Positions 6,076 through 12,318 of a DNA stretch of 12,784 nucleotides are shown here, one piece after another; position 1 is the first letter of the stretch, and each line of letters opens with the position of its first letter. Under the pieces are notes generated by a model. It worked only from the letters and a program-made list of their open reading frames with translations. It was not told where the DNA came from and ran no database searches. The stretch spans positions 1-12,784 of the forward strand of contig JAZNDR010000044.1 of NCBI GenBank assembly GCA_045588185.1. Reading direction: 5' to 3'. The position numbers and the translations under genes were made by a program. The stretch comes from Scatosoma sp045588185. Lineage in GTDB: Bacteria > Bacillota > Clostridia > Christensenellales > Borkfalkiaceae.

Positions 6076-6738
6076 TTATTTTTCGATAAGCTCCGCAAAC
6101 GAACCGCCCTCGTCGATAAACAAATCGGACAAAGCGCGAAGCTCGTTTTGACCGAAGCCCAGCGCGTCGTATACCCCTACCAAGGGATACCCCGCCGCCT
6201 TTGCCGTTTGCGCCGCGAGCAACGAATCCTCGAATACCCAAGTCTGTTTATGGGGCGTACCGAGGAACTGTTCCGCCGCGATAAACACGTCGGGTTTATC
6301 CTTGCCTGCGCCCACCTCGGTACAGGAAACGATACCCTCGAAGTAGTCGAGTATACCGTGCTTATTCAGCACCACCTTGATAAGGTTGGTTTCCGCCGCC
6401 GACGCGATACACATTTTTACGCCCTTTTCCTTTAAATGCGCCAGCAATTCCCGCACGCCCGCTTTTAACTGTACGACTTCACGGTAATACCACTCGCAAA
6501 AGTCCAAGGTGAATTGCAACACGCTTTCGACGCTATCTCCCGCACCGTGCTTCGTATGTAATATTTTCGCAATAAACGCCGCGTTTTGCGTACGCATCGC
6601 CCTGTCGTCCTCTGCCGAGGGACGGAAGTTTTTATCCTTGAAATAGTACTCCCCCGCCTTTTCGTAAAAGACTTCCCAAAATCCGAGCGAGGCGATCAGC
6701 GTGCCGTCGCAATCGAAAATCGCGCCTTTTATATCCAT
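6076..6738 (-). CDS. HAD-superfamily hydrolase (subfamily I, beta-phosphoglucomutase-like), paralogue 1
   Basis: The 220-residue cytosolic protein has all four HAD motifs. Motif I is FDCDGTL with nucleophile D9 and acid/base D11; motif II is IAS with S113; motif III is K146 in GAGKDKPD; motif IV is FEDS with E170-D171. The helical region between motifs I and II (about 15-95) fits a C1-type cap like that of beta-phosphoglucomutase and phosphoglycolate phosphatase. The family hydrolyses or transfers phosphate on small metabolites, and the substrate cannot be told from sequence. The ATG has an AGAGG ribosome binding site. The gene begins 14 bases after paralogue 2, so it is the last gene of the typA operon. 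Both proteins share a C-terminal VGVYD-x9-(L/M)R block, pointing to an old tandem duplication. Confidence 0.9.
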   Translation of the reverse strand: MDIKGAIFDCDGTLIASLGFWEVFYEKAGEYYFKDKNFRPSAEDDRAMRTQNAAFIAKILHTKHGAGDSVESVLQFTLDFCEWYYREVVQLKAGVRELLAHLKEKGVKMCIASAAETNLIKVVLNKHGILDYFEGIVSCTEVGAGKDKPDVFIAAEQFLGTPHKQTWVFEDSLLAAQTAKAAGYPLVGVYDALGFGQNELRALSDLFIDEGGSFAELIEK

Positions 6739-6752
6739 TTTTTTACCTCTTT

Positions 6753-7397
6753 TTATAACAATTCTTCAAAATCGTAGATATATTTATCCGCAATCTCGCG
6801 CATTTCCGCCTCGTAGCCCGCCGAAAATTCGTCGTAGACCCCGACCGTTTTCATGCCCGCTTCCCTCGCCGGCTTCAACGCCGCCACGCTGTCGTCTACC
6901 ATCACACATTCTTCTATCGGCAAACCAAGCTTTTCCGCGACCGTTTTATAAATAAGCGGGTCGGCTTTCGTCGTGGGGAAATCTTCTATCGACCACACGT
7001 TATCGAACAGCTCGTATAACCCCAAGCGTTTCGTGGACGGGTCTAAAAATTCGTGCGGACTCGCCGTTAAGACGTTCAAGCTTATTCCCCGTTCTTTTAA
7101 AACGGTCAGCGTTTCGCGCACGTTCGATTTTTGCGGAATCGCCGTTTCGTATTTCACGCGCAGTACCGACTTGAACTCCGCCACGATTTCCTCTACCGTT
7201 TCTAAGAGCGAAAACCGTTTTTTGAAATCCTCGGCAACACCGTATAAACCAAGTGCGATACCCTGTTTAATGACCTCGGGCGTAAAATTTGCGTTACGCT
7301 TTACGAGAAATTCCCTCAGCATTTTTATCCAGCCGTTCGTCATGGAATCGACGAGCGTACCGTCTAAATCGAAAATATACGCTTTCGCTTTCATCAT
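6753..7397 (-). CDS. HAD-superfamily hydrolase (subfamily I, beta-phosphoglucomutase-like), paralogue 2
   Basis: The 214-residue product has intact HAD motifs. Motif I is FDLDGTLVDS (D10, D12), motif II is LTAS (T111), motif III is K144 in TTKADPLI, and motif IV is VDDS (D168, D169). A helical cap lies between motifs I and II. It is a probable small-molecule phosphatase of unknown substrate; phosphoglycolate phosphatase-like or nucleotide-sugar activity would fit but is not shown. Two adjacent ATG codons could start it. The first overlaps the typA stop (ATGA) and has AAGGA 9 bases upstream, the better spacing, so it is used here; the alternative start at 7394 removes one residue. The 4-base overlap implies coupled translation with typA. 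Confidence 0.9.
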   Translation of the reverse strand: MMKAKAYIFDLDGTLVDSMTNGWIKMLREFLVKRNANFTPEVIKQGIALGLYGVAEDFKKRFSLLETVEEIVAEFKSVLRVKYETAIPQKSNVRETLTVLKERGISLNVLTASPHEFLDPSTKRLGLYELFDNVWSIEDFPTTKADPLIYKTVAEKLGLPIEECVMVDDSVAALKPAREAGMKTVGVYDEFSAGYEAEMREIADKYIYDFEELL

Positions 7398-9220
7398 TTG
7401 TTCTTTTCCTTAAATCTTGCTTTTGCGCGAAGCTCGCTGTCCAAAATACGCTTGCGGATACGGAGCGATTTGGGCGTAACCTCTAACAGCTCGTCGTCGG
7501 CGATAAATTCCAAACATTCTTCCAAACTCATTTTGGAAACAGGAATTAAGGTAAGCGCGTCGTCGCTACTCGACGAGCGGGTGTTGGTAAGGTGCTTCGT
7601 CTTACAAACGTTTACGTTAATATCGTCCGCGAGGTTGGTATAACCCACGACCATACCCTGATATACGGGCGTACCCGCCGTAATAAACAAATTCCCTCTG
7701 CCCTGCGCGTTAAACAGACCGTAGGTAACCGCCTCGCCCGTTTCAAACGCCACGAGCGAGCCCGTGCTTCTGCGTTGCATATCTCCCTTGTACGGTTCGT
7801 ACGAATAGAAGATCGTATTCATAATACCCTGTCCCTTGGTATCCGTCAAAAATTCACTCTTATACCCGAACAGGCCGCGGGACGGTACGGTAAATTCAAG
7901 GCGCATTCTGTTGCCAATTGCCGTCATTTGCACGAGGTTGCCCTTGCGATTGCCCATCGCGGAGAATACGGGGCCCGTCATATCCTCGGGCACGTCCGCA
8001 ACGAACCGCTCAATCGGCTCGTGGCGCACACCGTCTATTTCTCTATACAAAACCTTGGGTGTGGAAACTTGGAATTCATACCCCTCTCTTCTCATCGTTT
8101 CAATGAGAATGGAAAGGTGCATTTCCCCGCGTCCGCAAACGCGGAAGCTATCCGCGTATTCCGTATCGGAAACACGCAAGGAAACGTCACGGAGAAGCTC
8201 TTTATACAGTCTTTCGCGAAGCTGACGGCTGGTAACGAATTTCCCCTCTTTCCCCGCAAACGGACTGTCGTTTACCGAGAAAGTCATCTCCACCGTGGGT
8301 TCTTCGATTTTTACAAATTGTACGGGCTCGACCTTGCTCGGCTCGCACACGGTATCGCCGATATTCAAGCCGTCAATACCCGAAAATACAACGATATCGC
8401 CCGCCTGCGCCGTTGCTACGGGCACGCGCTCCAACCCCTCGATTTGGTAAAGGTTGGCGATTTTGCAATTCGTCCGCACCTTGGCATCGTTGTAATTACA
8501 AATGGAAACAGGCTCGTTCGCACGGATAACCCCCCGCTCAATTTTACCGATACCGATACGACCGACGAACTCGTTATAGTCGATACAGGAAACGAGAAGC
8601 TGTCCCGCGCCCTCGGTATCCGTTTCCATAGGCGGAATCGTTTCCAAAATGGTATCAAACAAGGGATTGAGGTTGGGTTCTTGCTTGTTAGGGTCAAGCG
8701 AAGCCGTACCCTGTCGGCCGCAACAGTACACGATAGGACTTTCCAACTGTTCGTCCGTTGCGTCCAGCTCCATCATCAAAAGTTGCATTTCTTCCACGAC
8801 TTCCGCGATACGCGCGTCGGGACGGTCTACTTTATTGATAACGATAATCGTCTTTAACCCAAGCGACAATGCCTTTTGCATAACGAAACGGGTTTGCGGA
8901 AGCGGACCTTCCGCCGCGTCCACCAAAATAAGCGCACCGTTTACCATTTTGAGCACACGCTCTACCTCGCCAGAGAAATCGGCGTGCCCCGGGGTATCGA
9001 CGATATTGATTTTTACGCCGTTATAATGCGCCGAAGTGTTTTTTGCGAGAATGGTAATACCGCGCTCTCTTTCGAGGTCGCCCGAATCCATTACTCTGTC
9101 TTGTACCTGCTGATTATCGCGGAACGCGCCGCCCTGCGCCAACATCTCGTTGACGAGCGTGGTTTTGCCGTGGTCAACGTGCGCGATGATCGCTACGTTT
9201 CTCAAATCGTTTCTGATCAT
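7394..9220 (-). CDS. typA: Translational GTPase TypA/BipA
   Basis: TypA (BipA) is a ribosome-binding GTPase of the EF-G/LepA family, linked to 50S assembly and stress or cold adaptation. The 608-residue product has the usual length. G-domain motifs are AHVDHGKTT (13-21, G1), ERERGITILAKN (50-61, switch I region with the G2 threonine), DTPGH (75-79, G3) and NKVD (129-132, G4). Later come the EF-Tu-like domain II, the EF-G-like domains III and V, and the BipA-specific C-terminus with NVCKTKHLTNTRSSSSDDAL. A TTG six bases upstream (9226) is in frame but lies only 2 bases from the AGGAG site. The ATG at 9220 has 8-base spacing and gives the expected MIRNDLRNVAIIAHVDHGK start. It is the first gene of an operon with two HAD hydrolases. 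Confidence 0.97.
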   Translation of the reverse strand: MIRNDLRNVAIIAHVDHGKTTLVNEMLAQGGAFRDNQQVQDRVMDSGDLERERGITILAKNTSAHYNGVKINIVDTPGHADFSGEVERVLKMVNGALILVDAAEGPLPQTRFVMQKALSLGLKTIIVINKVDRPDARIAEVVEEMQLLMMELDATDEQLESPIVYCCGRQGTASLDPNKQEPNLNPLFDTILETIPPMETDTEGAGQLLVSCIDYNEFVGRIGIGKIERGVIRANEPVSICNYNDAKVRTNCKIANLYQIEGLERVPVATAQAGDIVVFSGIDGLNIGDTVCEPSKVEPVQFVKIEEPTVEMTFSVNDSPFAGKEGKFVTSRQLRERLYKELLRDVSLRVSDTEYADSFRVCGRGEMHLSILIETMRREGYEFQVSTPKVLYREIDGVRHEPIERFVADVPEDMTGPVFSAMGNRKGNLVQMTAIGNRMRLEFTVPSRGLFGYKSEFLTDTKGQGIMNTIFYSYEPYKGDMQRRSTGSLVAFETGEAVTYGLFNAQGRGNLFITAGTPVYQGMVVGYTNLADDINVNVCKTKHLTNTRSSSSDDALTLIPVSKMSLEECLEFIADDELLEVTPKSLRIRKRILDSELRAKARFKEKNK

Positions 9221-9258
9221 TTGCAACTCTCCTAACCGTAAAACTTTTCAACCCTACT

Positions 9259-9287
9259 ATTTTAATACTTTTTTTCCATAAACACAA
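9259..9287 (-). promoter_or_regulatory. Probable promoter of the typA operon
   Basis: On the minus strand a -10 TAAAAT (9259-9264) lies 17 bases from a weak -35 TTGTGT (9282-9287). It sits between the folA terminator and the typA ribosome binding site, where a promoter is needed. The poor -35 makes this a moderate call. Confidence 0.5.
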
Positions 9288-9318
9288 GGAAAAACGCACT
9301 GCTTTTTTCAATTTAATG

Positions 9319-9347
9319 AAAAAATCCGCTTACAGCGGAAGTTTTTT
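9319..9347 (-). terminator. Intrinsic terminator overlapping the folA stop codon
   Basis: A short GC stem (TCCGC 9325-9329 with GCGGA 9335-9339) is flanked by A6 and T6 tracts and is followed on the minus strand by T6. The TAA stop codon of folA lies in and beside the 5-base loop. The flanking tracts are complementary, so it may also act on the plus strand. It separates thyA-folA from typA. Confidence 0.8.
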
Positions 9348-9830
9348 CTTATTTTCGTATCTCGTGAAGCGAATTATCAAACCGTTGTCATCTATCGGCT
9401 CGCCCTCGTCCACGCAAATAAATCCGTCCGTTTCGTCGAGGTTTGGGAAAAACACCTCCGCCCCGCCGTCCGCGTCCACTTTCGTTACCAACGCGCCGTC
9501 GCAATAGGGCAATAACGCCTTATATACTTCTCCCCCGCCGATTACGAAAATATCCTCGTTTTCGTGCTTTTTCATCTCCGCTTTCAACTCGTCATAGCTA
9601 CGCACGATAATGCAGTCGTCGCGTACCTGCCCCCTTGAAAGCACGATATTCACTCTGTTTTTCAACGGCTTTTGACCGGGGAACGAACGCAGAGTATTCC
9701 CGCCCATTACGACGGTATGTCCCATCGTCGTTTCCCGAAAGAATTTCATATCCTTGGGCAGGGAAAACATCATATCGTTGTTTTTGCCGATACCCCATTT
9801 TCTATCGGCGTGTACGATTGCGTATATCAT
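9330..9830 (-). CDS. folA: Dihydrofolate reductase
   Basis: DHFR reduces dihydrofolate to tetrahydrofolate with NADPH and is the target of trimethoprim. The 166-residue protein has the family's usual length of about 160. The N-terminus MIYAIVHADRKWGIGKNNDM holds the first strand and the Met20-type loop. LPKDMKFF follows, with D27 as the catalytic acid; GHTVVMGGNT and PLKNRVNIVLSR (55-66) carry the NADPH- and folate-contact residues, and FVIGGGEVY (95-103) binds the cofactor phosphates. The start overlaps the thyA stop by 4 bases (ATGA), so translation is probably coupled. This fits the chemistry, because ThyA oxidises methylene-tetrahydrofolate to the DHFR substrate. The symbol dfrA is equally used. 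No horizontal-transfer sign is visible. Confidence 0.96.
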   Translation of the reverse strand: MIYAIVHADRKWGIGKNNDMMFSLPKDMKFFRETTMGHTVVMGGNTLRSFPGQKPLKNRVNIVLSRGQVRDDCIIVRSYDELKAEMKKHENEDIFVIGGGEVYKALLPYCDGALVTKVDADGGAEVFFPNLDETDGFICVDEGEPIDDNGLIIRFTRYENKKKLPL

Positions 9831-10657
9831 ATTGCCACCGGAATTTTGCTGTTCAATTTTTCATACTCGTAATCAACGAGTTGGAAGCTGTCTACCGTGA
9901 AATCGTAGAAATCCGTTACGGTCGGGTCTACGATAAGCTTGGGCGCTTTATGACGGGGATTGTTGAGCACTTCCTTTACCAAGGGGATATGTCTGTCGTA
10001 AATATGCGCGTCGGCGATAACGTGTACCAGCTCGCCCGCTTTCAAGCCCGACACCTGCGCAAGCATGATAAGCAAAACGGAATATTGCACCACGTTCCAG
10101 TTATTCGCTGTCAGCATATCGTTCGAACGCTGATTTAAAATGCCGTTAAGGGTATCTCCCGATACGTTGAACGTCATCGAGTACGCGCAAGGATACAAAT
10201 TCATTTCGTGCAGGTCTTGGAAATTATAAATATTCGTCATAATCCGACGGCTTGCGGGGTTATGCTTCAAGTCGTATAAAACGCGATCGACTTGATCGAA
10301 CTCCCCCTCTTTGTATTTATGTTTCACGCCGAGCTGATAGCCGTACGCCTTGCCGATACTGCCCGTTTCGTCCGCCCAGCTATCCCAAATATGTGAATTT
10401 AAGTCGTGGATATTGTTGCTCTTTTTCTGCCAAATCCAAAGAAGCTCGTCCACGCACGATTTAAACGCCGTACGGCGCATCGTTAAAATGGGAAATTCTT
10501 CCTGTAAATTATAACGGTTCACGATACCGAATTTTTTAACGGTATGCGCGGGCGTGCCGTCCTCCCATTTCGGGCGAACGGCTAAATCCGTATCCCAAAA
10601 TCCGTTGTCCATAATATCCTGCATATTTTGCGCGAAAATTTCGTCCGCTCTGCTCAT
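9827..10657 (-). CDS. thyA: Thymidylate synthase (ThyA, B. subtilis/phage phi3T-like type)
   Basis: ThyA methylates dUMP to dTMP with methylene-tetrahydrofolate. The 276-residue product carries GTPAHT (34-39), ELLWIWQKKSN (71-81), IWDSWADETGSIGKAYGYQL (90-109), the phosphate-binding SRR (136-138), the nucleophile C157 in LYPCAYSMTFNV, the dUMP-binding QRSNDML (176-182) and NV-x-QY (188-192), and DAHIYDRHI (216-224). The pattern RSNDM with NVxQY and the tail DFYDFTVDSFQL resemble the longer B. subtilis and phage phi3T enzymes rather than E. coli ThyA. An upstream in-frame ATG (10690) lies inside the -10 promoter element and would not be transcribed. The ATG at 10657 has a GGCGGTGG site upstream and a normal ThyA N-terminus. 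It ends in a 4-base overlap with folA. Confidence 0.96.
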   Translation of the reverse strand: MSRADEIFAQNMQDIMDNGFWDTDLAVRPKWEDGTPAHTVKKFGIVNRYNLQEEFPILTMRRTAFKSCVDELLWIWQKKSNNIHDLNSHIWDSWADETGSIGKAYGYQLGVKHKYKEGEFDQVDRVLYDLKHNPASRRIMTNIYNFQDLHEMNLYPCAYSMTFNVSGDTLNGILNQRSNDMLTANNWNVVQYSVLLIMLAQVSGLKAGELVHVIADAHIYDRHIPLVKEVLNNPRHKAPKLIVDPTVTDFYDFTVDSFQLVDYEYEKLNSKIPVAI

Positions 10658-10688
10658 AACGCCACCGCCTTTTTCTTTTTTCCCGTCC

Positions 10689-10718
10689 ATTATAGCATAT
10701 TATCGCCCGTTTCGTCAA
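10689..10718 (-). promoter_or_regulatory. thyA-folA promoter
   Basis: On the minus strand a -35 TTGACG (10713-10718) is separated by 18 bases from a perfect -10 TATAAT (10689-10694). Predicted initiation near 10682 gives a leader of about 25 bases before the thyA ATG. It is divergent from the pgk promoter; the two -35 elements are 38 bases apart. Confidence 0.85.
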
Positions 10719-10720
10719 GA

Positions 10721-10753
10721 TTTGGAAAAGTTTTTTCGGATTATTTTTCCAAA
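10721..10753. promoter_or_regulatory. 9-bp inverted repeat between the divergent thyA and pgk promoters
   Basis: TTTGGAAAA (10721-10729) and its perfect inverse TTTTCCAAA (10745-10753) are separated by 15 bases, with 24 bases between arm centres. Each arm lies 2-3 bases upstream of one -35 element, so both promoters have TTTTCCAAA in the same position and orientation. The arms could be half-sites for a regulator or paired UP elements. No specific regulator can be named. Confidence 0.5.
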
Positions 10754-10756
10754 AAG

Positions 10757-10785
10757 TTGACAAATCGTAAAAAATTGGGTATTAT
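10757..10785 (+). promoter_or_regulatory. pgk promoter
   Basis: A perfect -35 TTGACA (10757-10762) is followed after 17 bases by a -10 TATTAT (10780-10785), which runs on into a TATATA stretch. Predicted initiation is near 10792, giving a leader of about 37 bases that holds the AAGGAGA ribosome binding site at 10812-10818. Confidence 0.88.
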
Positions 10786-10828
10786 ATATACGTATGAAAA
10801 ATTTTAAGGTCAAGGAGAACCATATTCT

Positions 10829-12145
10829 ATGAACAAGAAAACCGTAAAAGACATTGACGTAAAAGGCAAAAAAGTCCTCGTCAGATGCGACTTCAACGTC
10901 CCTATGAAAGACGGCGTTATCACCGATGAAAACCGTATCGTCGGCGCACTCCCCACCATCAAGTATTTGATGGAACAGGGCGCAAAGGTTATCCTTTGCT
11001 CGCACATGGGCAAGCCCCATAACGTGTTCGACGATAAACTCGAACTCAACAAAAAGGAAAAAGCAAAGGTAGCGGCGCTCCCCGAAGCGGAACAGTCTGC
11101 GGCTACGGAAGAATTCCTTGAAAAGGCAAAGAAAGACGTGAAGAAGCTCACGCTTGCGCCCGTTGCGGCAAGACTGAACGAATTGCTCGGCGGTAAAGTA
11201 ACCTTCGCCACCGACGTTATCGGCGACGACGCGAAAGCAAAGGTTGCCGCTTGCAAGGACGGCGAATGCGTACTTCTCGAAAATCTCCGTTTCCATAAGG
11301 GCGAAGAAAAGAAATTCCCCGAATTTATGGAAGCGCTCGCAAGCTATGCGGAAGCGTACGTAAACGACGCGTTCGGTACGGCGCACCGTTCCCACGCTTC
11401 TACGGCAGGTATCGTGGAAGCAGGACTCGTAAAGACGGCGGCTTGCGGTTTCCTTATCGAAAAAGAACTGTCGGTTATGGCTGACACGTTTGAAAATCCC
11501 GAAAGACCGTTCGTTGCTATTCTCGGCGGTGCAAAGGTTGCGGACAAGCTGAACGTTATCGCAAACCTTTTGGAAAAGTGCGACACGCTCGTAATCGGCG
11601 GCGGTATGGCTTACACCTTTATCAAGGCGCAGGGCGGTAAAATCGGTACTTCCCTCGTAGACGACGAAAAGGTAGCGTACTGCAACGAAATGCTTGAAAA
11701 GGCGAAAGCACTCGGCAAGCAAATCGTGCTCCCCGTCGATACGGTTGCGGCAAAAGAATTCCCCAACCCCATCGACGCGCCTATCGAAACGACGGTCGTT
11801 CCCTCGAACGCTATTCCCGATGATATGATGGGTCTGGACATCGGTCCTGAAACGAAGAAGCTGTTTGCTTCCGTTGTGGCAAGCGCGAAAGCGGTTATCT
11901 GGAACGGACCTATGGGCGTATTTGAGAACCCCATTTTAGCGGAAGGCACGAAAGCGGTTGCACAGGCTCTTGCGAACGCATACGGCAAAGCGACCACGAT
12001 TATCGGCGGCGGCGACAGCGCGGCGGCGGTACAAGTGCTCGGCTTCGCAGATAAAATGACGCACATCTCGACGGGCGGCGGCGCTTCCCTCGAACTGTTT
12101 GAAGGCAAGGTACTCCCTGGTATCGCTTGCTTGAACGATAAATAA
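10829..12145 (+). CDS. pgk: Phosphoglycerate kinase with an internal insertion
   Basis: PGK transfers phosphate from 1,3-bisphosphoglycerate to ADP in glycolysis. Signatures are VLVRCDFNVP (16-25), SHMGKP (58-63, usually SHLGRP), LLENLRFHKGEE, YVNDAFGTAHRSHAST, AILGGAKVADKL, the nucleotide-binding NGPMGVFE, and GGGDSAAAV with STGGGASLE near the C-terminus. The product is 438 residues against about 395-400 in most bacteria. The excess is explained by about 35 extra charged residues between SHMGKP and LTLAPVAARL (roughly 64-107), rich in Lys, Glu and Ala and probably helical. The ATG has a well-placed AAGGAGA site. It is divergent from thyA and upstream of tpiA in the same direction; no gap gene is adjacent. 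Confidence 0.97.
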   Translation: MNKKTVKDIDVKGKKVLVRCDFNVPMKDGVITDENRIVGALPTIKYLMEQGAKVILCSHMGKPHNVFDDKLELNKKEKAKVAALPEAEQSAATEEFLEKAKKDVKKLTLAPVAARLNELLGGKVTFATDVIGDDAKAKVAACKDGECVLLENLRFHKGEEKKFPEFMEALASYAEAYVNDAFGTAHRSHASTAGIVEAGLVKTAACGFLIEKELSVMADTFENPERPFVAILGGAKVADKLNVIANLLEKCDTLVIGGGMAYTFIKAQGGKIGTSLVDDEKVAYCNEMLEKAKALGKQIVLPVDTVAAKEFPNPIDAPIETTVVPSNAIPDDMMGLDIGPETKKLFASVVASAKAVIWNGPMGVFENPILAEGTKAVAQALANAYGKATTIIGGGDSAAAVQVLGFADKMTHISTGGGASLELFEGKVLPGIACLNDK

Positions 12146-12318
12146 TTTTACTTTCATATAGAAGACAAACGCAAACGCGGAGATACGAGAAAGACAAGGA
12201 AAGCGCGGATTTCCCGACGGGAGTTTACTTGGCGTAAACGAGCAAGGGAAAACGCAAGCTTGACGCCGTATTTCGAAGTATATACGCGTTTAGAAAGTTA
12301 ATAAGGAGATATACTATT
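12146..12318 (+). other. pgk-tpiA intergenic element: nested stem-loop and 51-codon open stretch
   Basis: This 173-base gap has the base composition of coding DNA rather than of the other spacers. It contains a nested stem-loop (12205-12255): outer GCG/CGC and TTTCCC/GGGAAA arms, an internal loop, and an inner GTTTAC/GTAAAC stem around TTGGC. A second inverted repeat CGTAT/ATACG lies at 12267-12286. No U-run follows, so it is not a standard terminator, and no promoter is evident. The pgk frame stays open for 51 codons after the TAA and closes with TAATAA at 12299-12304, next to the tpiA ribosome binding site. The hypothetical peptide is very basic (16 Lys/Arg of 51) with no good start codon. 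A dispersed repeat, processing site or gene remnant are all possible. Confidence 0.45.

Noticed and set aside
7592..8857. A 421-codon open frame on the plus strand opposite typA.
   Set aside because: It resembles no protein family I know and lies wholly antisense to an intact, full-length TypA. It is best explained as a mirror of that gene's codon bias.
10658..10690. An in-frame extension of thyA to an upstream ATG at 10690.
   Set aside because: That ATG forms part of the -10 TATAAT element and would lie upstream of the transcription start; the extra residues are low-complexity and the inner ATG has a usable ribosome binding site.
10715..11722. A 335-codon open frame on the minus strand opposite pgk.
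   Set aside because: It is antisense to a full-length PGK with all motifs, is rich in Phe, Arg and Val as expected from reverse-reading coding DNA, and has no family resemblance.
12255..12290. A promoter for tpiA from the TTGACG at about 12260.
   Set aside because: No acceptable -10 sequence lies 16-18 bases downstream; the TATATA present is only 13 bases away.
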